A DNA stretch of 63,780 nt from Phycisphaerales bacterium. GTDB taxonomy: Bacteria > Planctomycetota > Phycisphaerae > Phycisphaerales > UBA1924. A model generated the notes under the pieces. The model searched no databases. It saw only the letters and a program-made list of their open reading frames with translations, and was not told where the DNA came from. The stretch covers positions 1-63,780 of the forward strand of contig JADYXW010000009.1 in assembly GCA_020853975.1 (NCBI GenBank), written 5' to 3'. Position 1 is the first letter of the stretch. Every line of letters starts with the position of its first letter. Position numbers and translations under genes: made by a program. Of the stretch, positions 25,635 to 33,844 are shown one piece after another.

Positions 25635-27463
25635 GCAGCAACCCCTTCCAGGCCGGTGCCGACGACGCCGCATGCCCCGTGCCCGGGGCCGGTGGTCGGC
25701 CCCGCGTGGGCGACGCGCTGCTGGCGGAAGGCCTGATCACCACGGAGCAGCTCGACCAGGCCCTGGCCGCGCAGCGACAGACCAGCCGCATGCTCGGCGA
25801 GTTGCTCATCGAGCAGGGCGTGGTCAGCCCCGCGGCCCTCGTGCAGACGCTCGCCCGATGCCTGGGCCTGAAGGGGTGCACGCTGCGCCACGGGCTCATC
25901 GATCCCGCGCTCGTGAAGCTGCTGGGCACGGAGGAGTGCGAGAGGCTGAAGGTCATCCCGATGTTCAAGGTGGGAGACACCCTGACCATCGCCATGGCCG
26001 AGCCCCAGAGCCTACCCGCGCTGGACAGCGTGGCCCGGGCGACGGGCCTGAAGGTGCGCCCCGTGCTGGCGCTCGAGAAGAACATCCTGGAGTTCGTCCG
26101 CAAGTACGGCTCGGGCGACGTCGACGTGGACGAGTTCCTGACAAAGCTCCAGGACAGCGCGGTCGAGGTCGTGGAGCGGGAGCAGGTGGACGAGGGCCCG
26201 TCAACGGACCTGGACCGCATGGTCGCGGGCAGCCCGATCGTGAACCTCGTGAACCTGGCGCTGGTCACCGCTGTCAAGGACCACGCCAGCGACATCCACA
26301 TCGAGCCCGACAAGAAGGGCACCCGCATCCGTTACCGCATCGACGGCACGCTGCGGGACCTCATGAAGCCCCCCGCCGGGATGCACGCCGCGGTTGTTTC
26401 TCGCGTCAAGGTCATCGGCAAGATGGACATCGCGGAGAAGCGGCTGCCCCAGGAGGGCCGCGTCCGCATCATGGCCGAAGGCCGCGAGATCGACCTGCGC
26501 GTCAGCAGCATGCCCACGCTGCTGGGCGAGAAGATCGTGGTTCGAATCCTCGACAAGGCAAACCTCCGTGTGCGGCTCGAAGACCTGGGGCTGCGCCCCG
26601 CCTCGCTCGAGTCCTTCAAGCGGTTCCTCAACCAGTCCCACGGCATGGCGCTCGTCACCGGGCCCACCGGCAGCGGCAAGACCACCACGCTCTACAGCGC
26701 GCTCGACCTGCTCCGCGGGCCGGATGTCAACATCGTGACAGTCGAAGACCCCGTCGAGTACCAGCTCGACATGGTCAACCAGATCCAGGTCTCCGACGCC
26801 ATCGGGCTCTCCTTCGCCCGGGCGCTCCGCAGCATCCTTCGCCAGGATCCGGACGTCATCATGGTGGGCGAGATCCGCGACCAGGACACGGCCCGGGTCG
26901 CGGTGCAGGCCGCGCTCACGGGCCACCTCGTGCTCGCGACACTCCACACCAACGACGCGCCTGGCGCGGTGGCGCGCCTCGTGGACATGGGGATCGAACC
27001 CTACCTGCTGAGCGGCGCCATCAACGGCGCCGTGGCGCAGAGGCTGGCGCGAACCATCTGCTCCGCGTGCGCCACCAAGTACTACCCGGCGGAGCACGTG
27101 CTCGCCGACGCCGGCCTTTCCCACGAGGTGGGCCGCCCCTTCCGCAAGGGCGCGGGCTGCCAGCGCTGCCACGACTCGGGCTTCCAGGGCCGAATAGGCG
27201 TGTACGAGGTGTTCGAGGTGACCCCGCAGCTGCGACGCATGGTCCACGCCGGACGCCCGACGCACGAACTGCGGGCCAAGATGCGCGAGCTGGGCGGCCT
27301 TACGCTGCGGGAAGAGGGCGTTCTCCTGGCCCTGGAGGGCAAGACAAGTCTCGAGGAAGTCCTCCGCGTCACGCAGAACGACGACGGCTCGGAACCCGCG
27401 GGTCACAAGCCCGCCGCCGAGGCTTCGGCGGTCCAGCCCCCAGCCCACAAGGAGGCCGCGTGA
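25631..27463 (+). CDS. Type II secretion/type IV pilus assembly ATPase GspE/PilB
   Basis: 610 residues from a GTG. The N-terminus is an MshEN module (RVGDALLAEGLITTEQLDQ, then ALAAQ), matching the cyclic-di-GMP-binding pattern, then a GspE N2 domain (DTLTIAMAEPQSL). Walker A GPTGSGKTT is at 344-352; MVGEIRDQDTARVAVQA is Walker B and the Asp/His box is LATLHTNDAPGAVARL. Zinc-finger cysteines are CSAC (477-480) and CQRC (510-513), as in GspE. The assembly ATPase pumps pseudopilin or pilin at the inner membrane. Operon order is kinase, STAS, this, then gspF by a GTGA overlap. Confidence 0.94.
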   Translation: MSSNPFQAGADDAACPVPGAGGRPRVGDALLAEGLITTEQLDQALAAQRQTSRMLGELLIEQGVVSPAALVQTLARCLGLKGCTLRHGLIDPALVKLLGTEECERLKVIPMFKVGDTLTIAMAEPQSLPALDSVARATGLKVRPVLALEKNILEFVRKYGSGDVDVDEFLTKLQDSAVEVVEREQVDEGPSTDLDRMVAGSPIVNLVNLALVTAVKDHASDIHIEPDKKGTRIRYRIDGTLRDLMKPPAGMHAAVVSRVKVIGKMDIAEKRLPQEGRVRIMAEGREIDLRVSSMPTLLGEKIVVRILDKANLRVRLEDLGLRPASLESFKRFLNQSHGMALVTGPTGSGKTTTLYSALDLLRGPDVNIVTVEDPVEYQLDMVNQIQVSDAIGLSFARALRSILRQDPDVIMVGEIRDQDTARVAVQAALTGHLVLATLHTNDAPGAVARLVDMGIEPYLLSGAINGAVAQRLARTICSACATKYYPAEHVLADAGLSHEVGRPFRKGAGCQRCHDSGFQGRIGVYEVFEVTPQLRRMVHAGRPTHELRAKMRELGGLTLREEGVLLALEGKTSLEEVLRVTQNDDGSEPAGHKPAAEASAVQPPAHKEAA

Positions 27464-28677
27464 AGTTCCGCTACCAGGGATATGACCGTTCGGGCGCCGG
27501 GGTAGGTGCGCAGATCGACGCCCCCGACGAACCGGCCGCGCGTGAGCAGCTCGCCAGGAAGGGCGTAGCGATCAGCGAACTCGTGCGGGTGCGAGAGGCG
27601 GCGGCCTCCCCGGGGGGGGGCGGGTTCGGCTCCGGCAAGCGCCGGGAGCAGGTCGCCGCGTTCCTGCGGCAGCTCTCCGTTCTGGTGGAGACGGGCACGC
27701 CGCTGGTGGAGGCGATCACGTCCATCGAGAAGCAGCTCGAGGAGGGGCCGTGGAGGGCGACGCTCGCGCGGGTGCGTGAACGCCTCGAGGAGGGCGCCCA
27801 ACTCTCGGACTCCATGGCGGCGCACCCCGCGTACTTCGATCCGGTCTGCCGGAGCCTCATCGCCGCGGGCGAGTCGGGGGGAAAGCTGGGCGACATGCTC
27901 TCGCGGCTGGCGGTCTTTATGCGGCAGCAGGTGAAGCTCCGCCGGACGGTCACCGGCGCCATGGCCTATCCGTGCCTGCTCATCTGCGTCGCGTTCGTCG
28001 TCGTGGTCGCCATGCTCGGGTTTGTGATGCCCCGCTTCGAGGGTCTGTTCAAGTCCATCGACGCGAAGCTCCCGCCGACCACCGAGATGCTGATGGGCGC
28101 GAGCGCCTTTGTTCGCGCCCACTGGTACTACTTCGTGGCGATCGCGGGCGCGGCCCCCTTCGCGGCGTGGTTGTGGCTCCGTACGCACACGGGCCGTTCC
28201 GCCGTCGAGCGTGCCATGATCCGGGCACCCCTGCTCGGCCCGGTGACGCGGGCGTTCGCCACCGCCAAGCTCGCGCGCGTCCTGGGTGTCCTGCTCGAGG
28301 GCCGTGTCCCCATGCTCGACGCGCTCAGGCTGACGCGGTCCGCGACCGGCCGCGATGCCTATGCCAGGCTCGTGGCGAGGGCCGAGGACGCGGTCACCAG
28401 GGGCGAGAGCATCCTTGGCGCGTTCAACAACCCGACGCTCATCAACCCATCGGTCACGGAAGCCATCCGCAGCGGCGAGCGCACCGGACGCGTCGGCGCG
28501 GTGCTTGTGCAGATCGCCGACCACATGGACGAGGATAACGACATGGCGCTCAAGGCCGCTGTCGGCCTGCTCGAGCCGCTCATCCTCATCGGCCTCGGCC
28601 TGGTCGTGGGCGTGATGGCCATCAGCATGTTCCTGCCCCTCTTTGACCTCGCGGCGTCGGGCGGAGGTGCGCACTGA
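27460..28677 (+). CDS. Inner-membrane platform protein GspF/PilC
   Basis: 405 residues from GTG at 27460, overlapping the gspE stop. Type II secretion F domain is duplicated: first copy ERREQVAAFLRQLSVLVET, GTPLVEAITS; second copy ARVLGVLLEGRVPMLDALRL, then SERTGRVG (in IRSGERTGRVGAVL). Hydrophobic segments are near residues 165-190 (CLLICVAFVVVVAMLGFVMP), 220-240 and 375-395. It is the platform for pilin/pseudopilin assembly and the binding site of GspE. Its stop TGA shares its last base with the ATG of the next gene. No transfer sign in base use. Confidence 0.93.
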   Translation: MKFRYQGYDRSGAGVGAQIDAPDEPAAREQLARKGVAISELVRVREAAASPGGGGFGSGKRREQVAAFLRQLSVLVETGTPLVEAITSIEKQLEEGPWRATLARVRERLEEGAQLSDSMAAHPAYFDPVCRSLIAAGESGGKLGDMLSRLAVFMRQQVKLRRTVTGAMAYPCLLICVAFVVVVAMLGFVMPRFEGLFKSIDAKLPPTTEMLMGASAFVRAHWYYFVAIAGAAPFAAWLWLRTHTGRSAVERAMIRAPLLGPVTRAFATAKLARVLGVLLEGRVPMLDALRLTRSATGRDAYARLVARAEDAVTRGESILGAFNNPTLINPSVTEAIRSGERTGRVGAVLVQIADHMDEDNDMALKAAVGLLEPLILIGLGLVVGVMAISMFLPLFDLAASGGGAH

Positions 28678-29729
28678 TGCGCTTCCTGCCTTCTTACTCC
28701 CCCATCGGCCTGGACCTCGACGGGCGCTGGCTGCGGCTCGCGCAGACCGTCCGCGTGAACGGACGCGAACGCCTCCTCGCCGTGGCGTGCGTGGAACGAC
28801 TCGGCACGGGGCCGATCGATGCGCGCGACGCGGTGTTCCTCGCCAACCTCATCGACTGGCACGGCCTCCGGCCGGCTCCGCTTGTGGTGGGGCTGCCGCG
28901 GACGGCGGCGGTCTCGGCGCCCATCGAGCTCCCGCCCGTCGCGGGCGGCGCTCCGGCCGCGCAGATCGCGAGGCTCGAACTCGCCCGCTCCGCCCGATGC
29001 GAGCCGGAGGAGATCGACACCGCCTTCTGGCCTGTGCCCGCACCGGCCAGGTCCGGCGAGGGCTCGCACGTCATCGCCGTTGGGGCCCGACGCAAGGAGG
29101 TCGGCGGCATGCTCGATGCGCTCGACGCGGCGGGGCTCCGTGTCGCGGCGCTCGACACCCGCGAGTGGGGGCTGGTGCGCGGGGGCGGCGCGTGGATGCA
29201 GGGCGCTGGGCTCCACTGCCTTATCGAGGTCGGCTGGGAGGCCACCACCCTCGTGCTCGCCATCGCCGGCACGATCGTGTTCACGCGCGTCATGGAGCTC
29301 TCGGGCCTGGCCCGCCTCTTCGAGGTCGTCAATCAGCGCCGGGGCGTGCCCGGCGCAACCATGGACGCGTTGCTCGACCGGCCGGAGAGCCCGGCTTCCG
29401 TGCGCGTGTGGGAGCAATGTGCGCCCACCCTCAGAGACTTCTGCGACGCCCTGCTCCCGGAAGTCAGGCGCTCTCTCGCCTACGTAGGGCAGCGCCACCC
29501 GGGCGTCGAACTCTCTGCCACCTTGCTGTGCGGCAGCGGGGCAACGCTCCCGGGCCTCGCGGGCGCAGTCTCTGCGGCCTGCGGCGTTGCCTGCAGGCTT
29601 GTGAGCCCCGCCGATGTCATTCCCATGCCCGATGGATGCGCACGCGCAGCCGTGAGCCCGGGGCTGGTCTGTGCTCTTGGGCTGTCCATGCACCGGGCTG
29701 CAATGGCCGCACGGAGTTCCGCCGCATGA
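28677..29729 (+). CDS. PilM-like actin-fold pilus assembly protein
   Basis: 350 residues with a PilM/GspL-cytoplasmic-type actin fold: early IGLDLDGRWLRLAQTV, then VVVGLPRTAAVSAPIELPP in parts (VGLPRTAAVSAPIE), and late LLCGSGATLPGLAGAV as the second nucleotide-type loop. PilM is a cytosolic ring that binds the N-terminus of PilN. There is no transmembrane segment, consistent with PilM split from PilN rather than a GspL fusion. It follows gspF by a one-base overlap and the next gene by ATGA. Motif similarity is moderate, so the family is inferred partly from gene order. Confidence 0.75.
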   Translation: MRFLPSYSPIGLDLDGRWLRLAQTVRVNGRERLLAVACVERLGTGPIDARDAVFLANLIDWHGLRPAPLVVGLPRTAAVSAPIELPPVAGGAPAAQIARLELARSARCEPEEIDTAFWPVPAPARSGEGSHVIAVGARRKEVGGMLDALDAAGLRVAALDTREWGLVRGGGAWMQGAGLHCLIEVGWEATTLVLAIAGTIVFTRVMELSGLARLFEVVNQRRGVPGATMDALLDRPESPASVRVWEQCAPTLRDFCDALLPEVRRSLAYVGQRHPGVELSATLLCGSGATLPGLAGAVSAACGVACRLVSPADVIPMPDGCARAAVSPGLVCALGLSMHRAAMAARSSAA

Positions 29730-30328
29730 ACGCCGTCAATCTCCTCGCCCCGGATCGCCTCCGTTCGCACGCCGCCCGCACGCGGCTTGCCCGCTGGGCG
29801 CTCGTCTGCGGCGCCTACGCCCTCCTGACCGGCCTGCTCGTCCTCGCGGGCGCCGCGAACCAAGGCTCGCGCGTGAGCAGCGCCCGAAACGTGGACGCCC
29901 TGAGCGCCGGCGCCGAGCAAAAAGAGAAGGACATCAAGGCCGTAAGCGCCCGCATCGCGAAGCTCCAGAGGACCGAGTCCCTCGCCCGGGAGATCACCCG
30001 CCATCCGGACTGGGGACGCCTCCTCGACGCGCTCGCCGCGACCCGTACCGAGGGCATCGTGTTCGAGCGACTGGAGTTTCGCGTCTCTCCCAGGGCGGCC
30101 GGTGCGAAGCCCGGTGTCACGAGCGCGACGGTCCGAATCTCGGGGGTTGCCGTCTCGCAGGTCGATGCCGCCCGGTACGCCGTCGCGCTCCAGGACCTGG
30201 GCACCTTCGACAGCGTCTCCCCCGTTGAGACCAGGGCCAAGGGCGCCGGGGCTCAGTCCGGGGCGGACCTCGTCGCCTTCTCCCTCACGGTCGGCATCTC
30301 CTGTTCCATCTCGGAGCCAGCGCCATGA
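29726..30328 (+). CDS. PilN-like pilus assembly protein
   Basis: 200 residues. The N-terminus begins MNAVNLLAPDRLRSHAA, recalling the PilM-binding INLLP of PilN, followed by one transmembrane segment (WALVCGAYALLTGLLVLAG). The periplasmic part is a coiled coil then a ferredoxin-like fold (VTSATVRISGVAVSQVDAA). With PilM and PilO it forms the alignment complex across the inner membrane. It overlaps its neighbours by ATGA at both ends. Order, size and topology make the assignment good, but residue identity is low. Confidence 0.75.
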   Translation: MNAVNLLAPDRLRSHAARTRLARWALVCGAYALLTGLLVLAGAANQGSRVSSARNVDALSAGAEQKEKDIKAVSARIAKLQRTESLAREITRHPDWGRLLDALAATRTEGIVFERLEFRVSPRAAGAKPGVTSATVRISGVAVSQVDAARYAVALQDLGTFDSVSPVETRAKGAGAQSGADLVAFSLTVGISCSISEPAP

Positions 30329-30915
30329 AGCTCAACTGCCCGACCTGGTGCATCGACGCCGGTGGCATGGCGCTCATCGCGGCCTTCTCCGCGGGCGCGT
30401 TCGTGCTCGGCGTGCGCCCGGCGATCGAGGCCCGCGCCCAGTCCCGAACGCTCGACCAGAGCGCCGAAGCCGCCGAAACCCTGCTGCAGGAGCGGGTCAC
30501 CACGCTCCGTGGACTCTCCGCGGCCGAGGCCGCCGCTCGGGCCCGTGTGGAGGCCCTGCCCGGGGCCAGGCCTCTCTCAGAACGGTCACGCGTCATGACG
30601 GAGCTTGCGGAGCTTGCGCGCGAGATGGGCGTGAGCGTCCGCGAGCTCTCGCCGCGAGAGCCCAGAAAGGAGGCACGATGCTCCGTGGTCGCCTTGAGGC
30701 TTGCGGGCGACTGCACGCTGGACGAACTGCGTGCCTTTGTCGCAGCGATGCACCAACGCTTCCCGGACGTGGAGCTGGCATCGCTCGACCAGGGTGCGTC
30801 CTGGGGCATGGCTTCTTCTGCAGGCCCTTTCTCGATGGACGTCTGGTGGTACGCGCTTTCCGATGATGCCGGGTCTGCGGGCGCAAAGCCGGCGCGGCCC
30901 GCGGGTTCTCCTTGA
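30325..30915 (+). CDS. PilO-like pilus assembly protein
   Basis: 196 residues. One N-terminal transmembrane segment (GGMALIAAFSAGAFVLGV) then a helical stretch (RTLDQSAEAAETLLQER) and a small beta domain (FSMDVWWYALSDD near the end). PilO pairs with PilN in the inner-membrane alignment complex. The call rests on position, length and layout. The late segment CSVVALRLAGDCTLDELRA resembles the PilO ferredoxin fold. Its 3' end lies 31 bases before the proposed start of the PilP-like gene. Confidence 0.7.
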   Translation: MKLNCPTWCIDAGGMALIAAFSAGAFVLGVRPAIEARAQSRTLDQSAEAAETLLQERVTTLRGLSAAEAAARARVEALPGARPLSERSRVMTELAELAREMGVSVRELSPREPRKEARCSVVALRLAGDCTLDELRAFVAAMHQRFPDVELASLDQGASWGMASSAGPFSMDVWWYALSDDAGSAGAKPARPAGSP

Positions 30916-30946
30916 CGCCTTCGGTTCTGAATTGCTCCGTTATGGC

Positions 30947-31480
30947 GTGGAACTCACCAAACGCCAACGTCTCTGCGTTCTTGTACTCGGGCTCTCGGGC
31001 GGCGCCCTCCTGATCGACAAGCTCCTTCTGGGAGGGGGAGGCCCCAGCCCCGCGGAGGCGAGCCCCTCGGCCGCGGCACCGTTGCCCGAGGCAGAGGTGG
31101 CCGTTGCGGCTCCAACTCCCGTGCGGGCAGCGCCCCCGGCCCCCACGCTCGAGTCACGCCTGGCGTCGGTGCTCCAGCCCGCCGGTGAGTCCCCGAGGTT
31201 CTCGGTCGCGTTCACGCCGCCTGCCGAGTGGCTGCCGGCCCCCGCCAAGGCAGAGGTGCCCCCCGTCGAAGCCAAGCCGATGCCGGTCATCAAGGTCACG
31301 ATGGTGGTCGTAAGCGACGGAAAGAGCTCCGCCCGCATCAACGACCAGCTCATGGCCGTTGGTACAACCGTGGGCGAGATCACGCTCGTCGCCGTCGAAG
31401 GGGACGAGGTCGTTGTCGAGGTCCGTGGCGAGCGTCTCCGCGTTCGCGTCGCGGGCGAACTCCCCCGCACAGGGCAGTGA
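30947..31480 (+). CDS. PilP-like/GspC-like periplasmic linker protein
   Basis: About 177 residues from a GTG at 30947; an overlapping ATG at 30863-30866 is possible but adds ~27 basic residues. The GTG start gives a typical N-terminus, ELTKRQRLCVLVLGLSGGAL, with one membrane segment. A Pro/Ala-rich linker leads to a C-terminal HR-like domain (IKVTMVVVSDGKSSARIND, then EVRGERLRVRVAG). PilP and GspC link the inner-membrane complex to the secretin, but no secretin is encoded here. It ends 172 bases before the major pilin. Confidence 0.65.
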   Translation: MELTKRQRLCVLVLGLSGGALLIDKLLLGGGGPSPAEASPSAAAPLPEAEVAVAAPTPVRAAPPAPTLESRLASVLQPAGESPRFSVAFTPPAEWLPAPAKAEVPPVEAKPMPVIKVTMVVVSDGKSSARINDQLMAVGTTVGEITLVAVEGDEVVVEVRGERLRVRVAGELPRTGQ

Positions 31481-31570
31481 CCAGGGTGGCAGGTTCAGGG
31501 TGTGCGGTGTGTGCGGGCTCGCCGGGGTGGTTGCGCCCAACGCCTGAGCCCCCGGGCAAAACTCGGCTCT

Positions 31571-31586
31571 TGGCGCGTCCGATGCT
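31571..31586 (+). promoter_or_regulatory. Sigma-54-like promoter of the major pilin
   Basis: TGGCGCG-N4-ATGCT lies 66 bases before the pilin ATG. Relative to TGGCACG-N4-TTGCW only two positions differ, and the GG (31572-31573) and GC (31584-31585) are exactly ten bases apart. GGAGG sits seven to eleven bases before the ATG at 31653. Many pilin genes are sigma-54 dependent. One site in a GC-rich region can arise by chance. Confidence 0.5.
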
Positions 31587-31652
31587 CTTGCAGCCCCGGC
31601 GCGTGCGGGGTACAGCCCCACGACACCACCCAGACGGGTACGGAGGATTGAA

Positions 31653-32147
31653 ATGGTCATCGCTCGCAACGCTCGCCGTTCCGGCTTTAGCCTTATTGAA
31701 CTCGTGATCGTTGTGGTGATCATCGGGATCATCGCGGCGATCGCGATCCCCCGCATGAGCAAGGGAGCCGCGGGCGCGTCCGAGGCCAGCCTTTCCGGCA
31801 ACCTCACCATCCTCCGCAACGCCATCGACCTGTTCCACACCGAGCATGGCGGCACCGACTCCGACTGGCCCAAGGTTGCCACGTTCGAGGCCCAGCTCTC
31901 GACCTACACGAAGCTCGACGGCACCGCAAACGCCACCAAGGACGCCGCCACCGGCTTCGTCTACGGCCCGTACATCCGCGGAGCCATCCCCGCCCTGCCC
32001 GTCGGCACCAAGAAGGGTGTGAACGGCGTCGCCGCCGCCGCCGGCGCCGGCATCGGCTGGCAGTACGACGAGGCCACCGGCACCATCAAGGCCGCGCTCG
32101 CTGATGGCGAGGTGGACAGCAACGGCCGCAAGTTCAACGCGTACTAG
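31653..32147 (+). CDS. Major type IV pilin/pseudopilin (GspG/PilA-like)
   Basis: 164 residues. The prepilin leader is MVIARNARRSG, cleaved before FSLIELVIVVVIIGIIAAIA with Glu at position 5 of the mature protein, the class-defining residue. The helical N-domain continues NLTILRNAIDLFHTEHGG. The C-domain has Gly/Ala-rich loops and no disulfide cysteines. It is likely the major subunit because it has its own spacing, promoter candidate and strong ribosome binding site. The peptidase (GspO/PilD) is not in the window. A near-perfect hairpin follows 45 bases after the stop and may separate high pilin expression from the minor genes. Confidence 0.93.
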   Translation: MVIARNARRSGFSLIELVIVVVIIGIIAAIAIPRMSKGAAGASEASLSGNLTILRNAIDLFHTEHGGTDSDWPKVATFEAQLSTYTKLDGTANATKDAATGFVYGPYIRGAIPALPVGTKKGVNGVAAAAGAGIGWQYDEATGTIKAALADGEVDSNGRKFNAY

Positions 32148-32174
32148 CGCAACGCGCCCGGGGGCGCCATCTTC

Positions 32175-32705
32175 ATGACTCACCAGCTCGTCCAACGCCC
32201 GGCTCACAGAGGCCGGGCGTTGGTGCGCGCGGGCTTCACGCTGCTCGAGCTGGTGATCGTGCTGGCCATCATCGCAACCGCCGCCGCCATCGCCGTTCCC
32301 AGGTGGGCCGGCGCGCACCAGGCCCGCCGGGTCGAGACCGCCGCCGTCCGTGTCGCCTCGGACATCGCGAGCGCCAAGGAGCTTGCCCGGGCATCCAGCG
32401 CTCCGGTTCTGGTGGAGTTCGTTGACGGCTCGGCGAGCTACCGCATCCGCGCCTCGGCGCCCGGCGGCGGGGGCAGCTTCGCCACGTCCCTTGCCCTCCC
32501 GCCTTACGAGGCGTGGATCGCCAGCCCCAAGTTCGGCGCCGAAACCCACCTGACGTTTGGCGCACTGGGGGCCCCCGAGTCAGCGGGCACGGTCCATGTG
32601 CGCACGCCGACGCTCCTGTGCATCCTCAGCGTGGACGCTTCGGGTGCATGCTCCACAGCCGGTCCGACCAAGGTCGCCCGGGGCCGGCCGACGGAGGAGA
32701 AATGA
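32175..32705 (+). CDS. Minor pseudopilin (GspH-like)
   Basis: 176 residues from ATG 32175; TTG/GTG starts at 32220-32223 are possible and would remove 15-16 residues. The cleavage site is RAG/FTLLELVIVLAIIATAAAI with the Glu5. The globular part (YRIRASAPGGGGSFATSLAL) fits a GspH-type minor tip subunit. The start region coincides with a 12-bp stem at 32192-32223, which could block or permit initiation. The stop overlaps the next ATG (ATGA). Confidence 0.85.
   Translation: MTHQLVQRPAHRGRALVRAGFTLLELVIVLAIIATAAAIAVPRWAGAHQARRVETAAVRVASDIASAKELARASSAPVLVEFVDGSASYRIRASAPGGGGSFATSLALPPYEAWIASPKFGAETHLTFGALGAPESAGTVHVRTPTLLCILSVDASGACSTAGPTKVARGRPTEEK
32192..32223 (+). promoter_or_regulatory. 12-bp perfect inverted repeat between pilin and gspH-like gene
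   Basis: CCAACGCCCGGC (32192-32203) pairs perfectly with GCCGGGCGTTGG (32212-32223) around an 8-base loop. No T-run follows. It is the only strong hairpin between the major pilin and the minor subunits, so it could attenuate, protect the 3' end of the pilin message, or be processed. It overlaps the N-terminal codons of the gspH-like frame. Confidence 0.65.
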
Positions 32706-33844
32706 AGCCCCGCCGCGCCTTCACACTGGTCGAAATGCTCGTGAGCCTGGCCACGGTTGCTGTCATTGCCGGGGCCATCATGTCGACCATGGTGGTTGCG
32801 GCCCGGGCCCTGCCCGCCGCCGGGGACAGGACCGACCGCGCCACCTCGGCCCGTCAGGCCATCGCCCAGCTTACGTCGGAGGTCTCGCTCGCCTCCGAAG
32901 TGTCGCACCTTTCCGATACGTCGATCGAGTTCACCCGCCCCGATGTTGATGGAGACAAGTCGCCCGATGTCATCCGCTACGAGTGGGGGGGAAAAGCCGG
33001 CGACGGGCTCGTGCGAACGATCAATGCTGTGCCCGAAACCCTGCTCGAAGGGCTCGCCGACTTTCACCTCACCGCGACAACCCGGGCCGCACGCGTCGAG
33101 GGTGCGGGCACTCCGGAGCTCGGCGCCGAGCAACTTCTGGCGCAGTACGACGATGACCACACGAACGAACTCTCGCTGGGGCTGCTCGACGTCCAGGCGC
33201 AGTACGTAAGGCCCGTGCTCCCCTCCGGTGCCACGCACTTCGCTGTCACAAAGGTCGAGATCAGGGTCCGCCGGGGCGGGAACATCGCCACCGTTCTCAA
33301 CGCCGCCATCCACGCCGACAACGGTGGTCCCGCCCTGGCCGCGTTCCAAACTTCCACGCTGACAGCCTCCGGCGCCAAGGGCACGAGCGGCCTCTTCCCC
33401 GCGACATTCGCCGTTCCTGTCGAACTGGCTTCGGGAACCGGCGTCTGGATCGTGGTGAGCAGCACGGTTGGCACCGCCGACGTGCTCTGCGCCAAATCTC
33501 CCGTGGCGAACGGGCTGCAGAAGGCGGCGTCAGGAGCCAAGGTGCTCGGAACTCTCACGTGGACCCAGCGACCGGAGGGGTCGATGCGATACAAGCTCTA
33601 CGGCAAGGTCCGCCGCCCGACGGACCTGCAGGTCACGCGAGTGGACGCCCTGCGCGTCTCTTTGACCATCGACGATAGCGCGGAGGCTCACACCGGCGGC
33701 GCGGTGCTTCACGCGGCGCCCGTGCTCACGCCAGCACCGACGCAGAACCTCGTTCCGGTCGAGGTTGACAGCGAGATTCCGATCACGCGCGAGCTCTCCG
33801 CGTTGCCTGTCCCGACCCAAGGGCCGAAAGGAGGCGTCCTGTGA
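32702..33844 (+). CDS. Minor pseudopilin (GspJ/PilW-like)
   Basis: 380 residues. The processing site is RRAFTLVEMLVSLATVAVI with Glu at the conserved place, after a short basic leader. The remaining ~350 residues are unusually long and beta-rich (ATHFAVTKVEIRVRRGGN, LRVSLTIDDSAEAH), so it may carry an extra fold compared with GspJ. It overlaps the previous stop by ATGA and the following gene by GTGA. Gene order (H, J, I, K/X) is that of type II secretion minor pseudopilins. Confidence 0.75.
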   Translation: MKPRRAFTLVEMLVSLATVAVIAGAIMSTMVVAARALPAAGDRTDRATSARQAIAQLTSEVSLASEVSHLSDTSIEFTRPDVDGDKSPDVIRYEWGGKAGDGLVRTINAVPETLLEGLADFHLTATTRAARVEGAGTPELGAEQLLAQYDDDHTNELSLGLLDVQAQYVRPVLPSGATHFAVTKVEIRVRRGGNIATVLNAAIHADNGGPALAAFQTSTLTASGAKGTSGLFPATFAVPVELASGTGVWIVVSSTVGTADVLCAKSPVANGLQKAASGAKVLGTLTWTQRPEGSMRYKLYGKVRRPTDLQVTRVDALRVSLTIDDSAEAHTGGAVLHAAPVLTPAPTQNLVPVEVDSEIPITRELSALPVPTQGPKGGVL

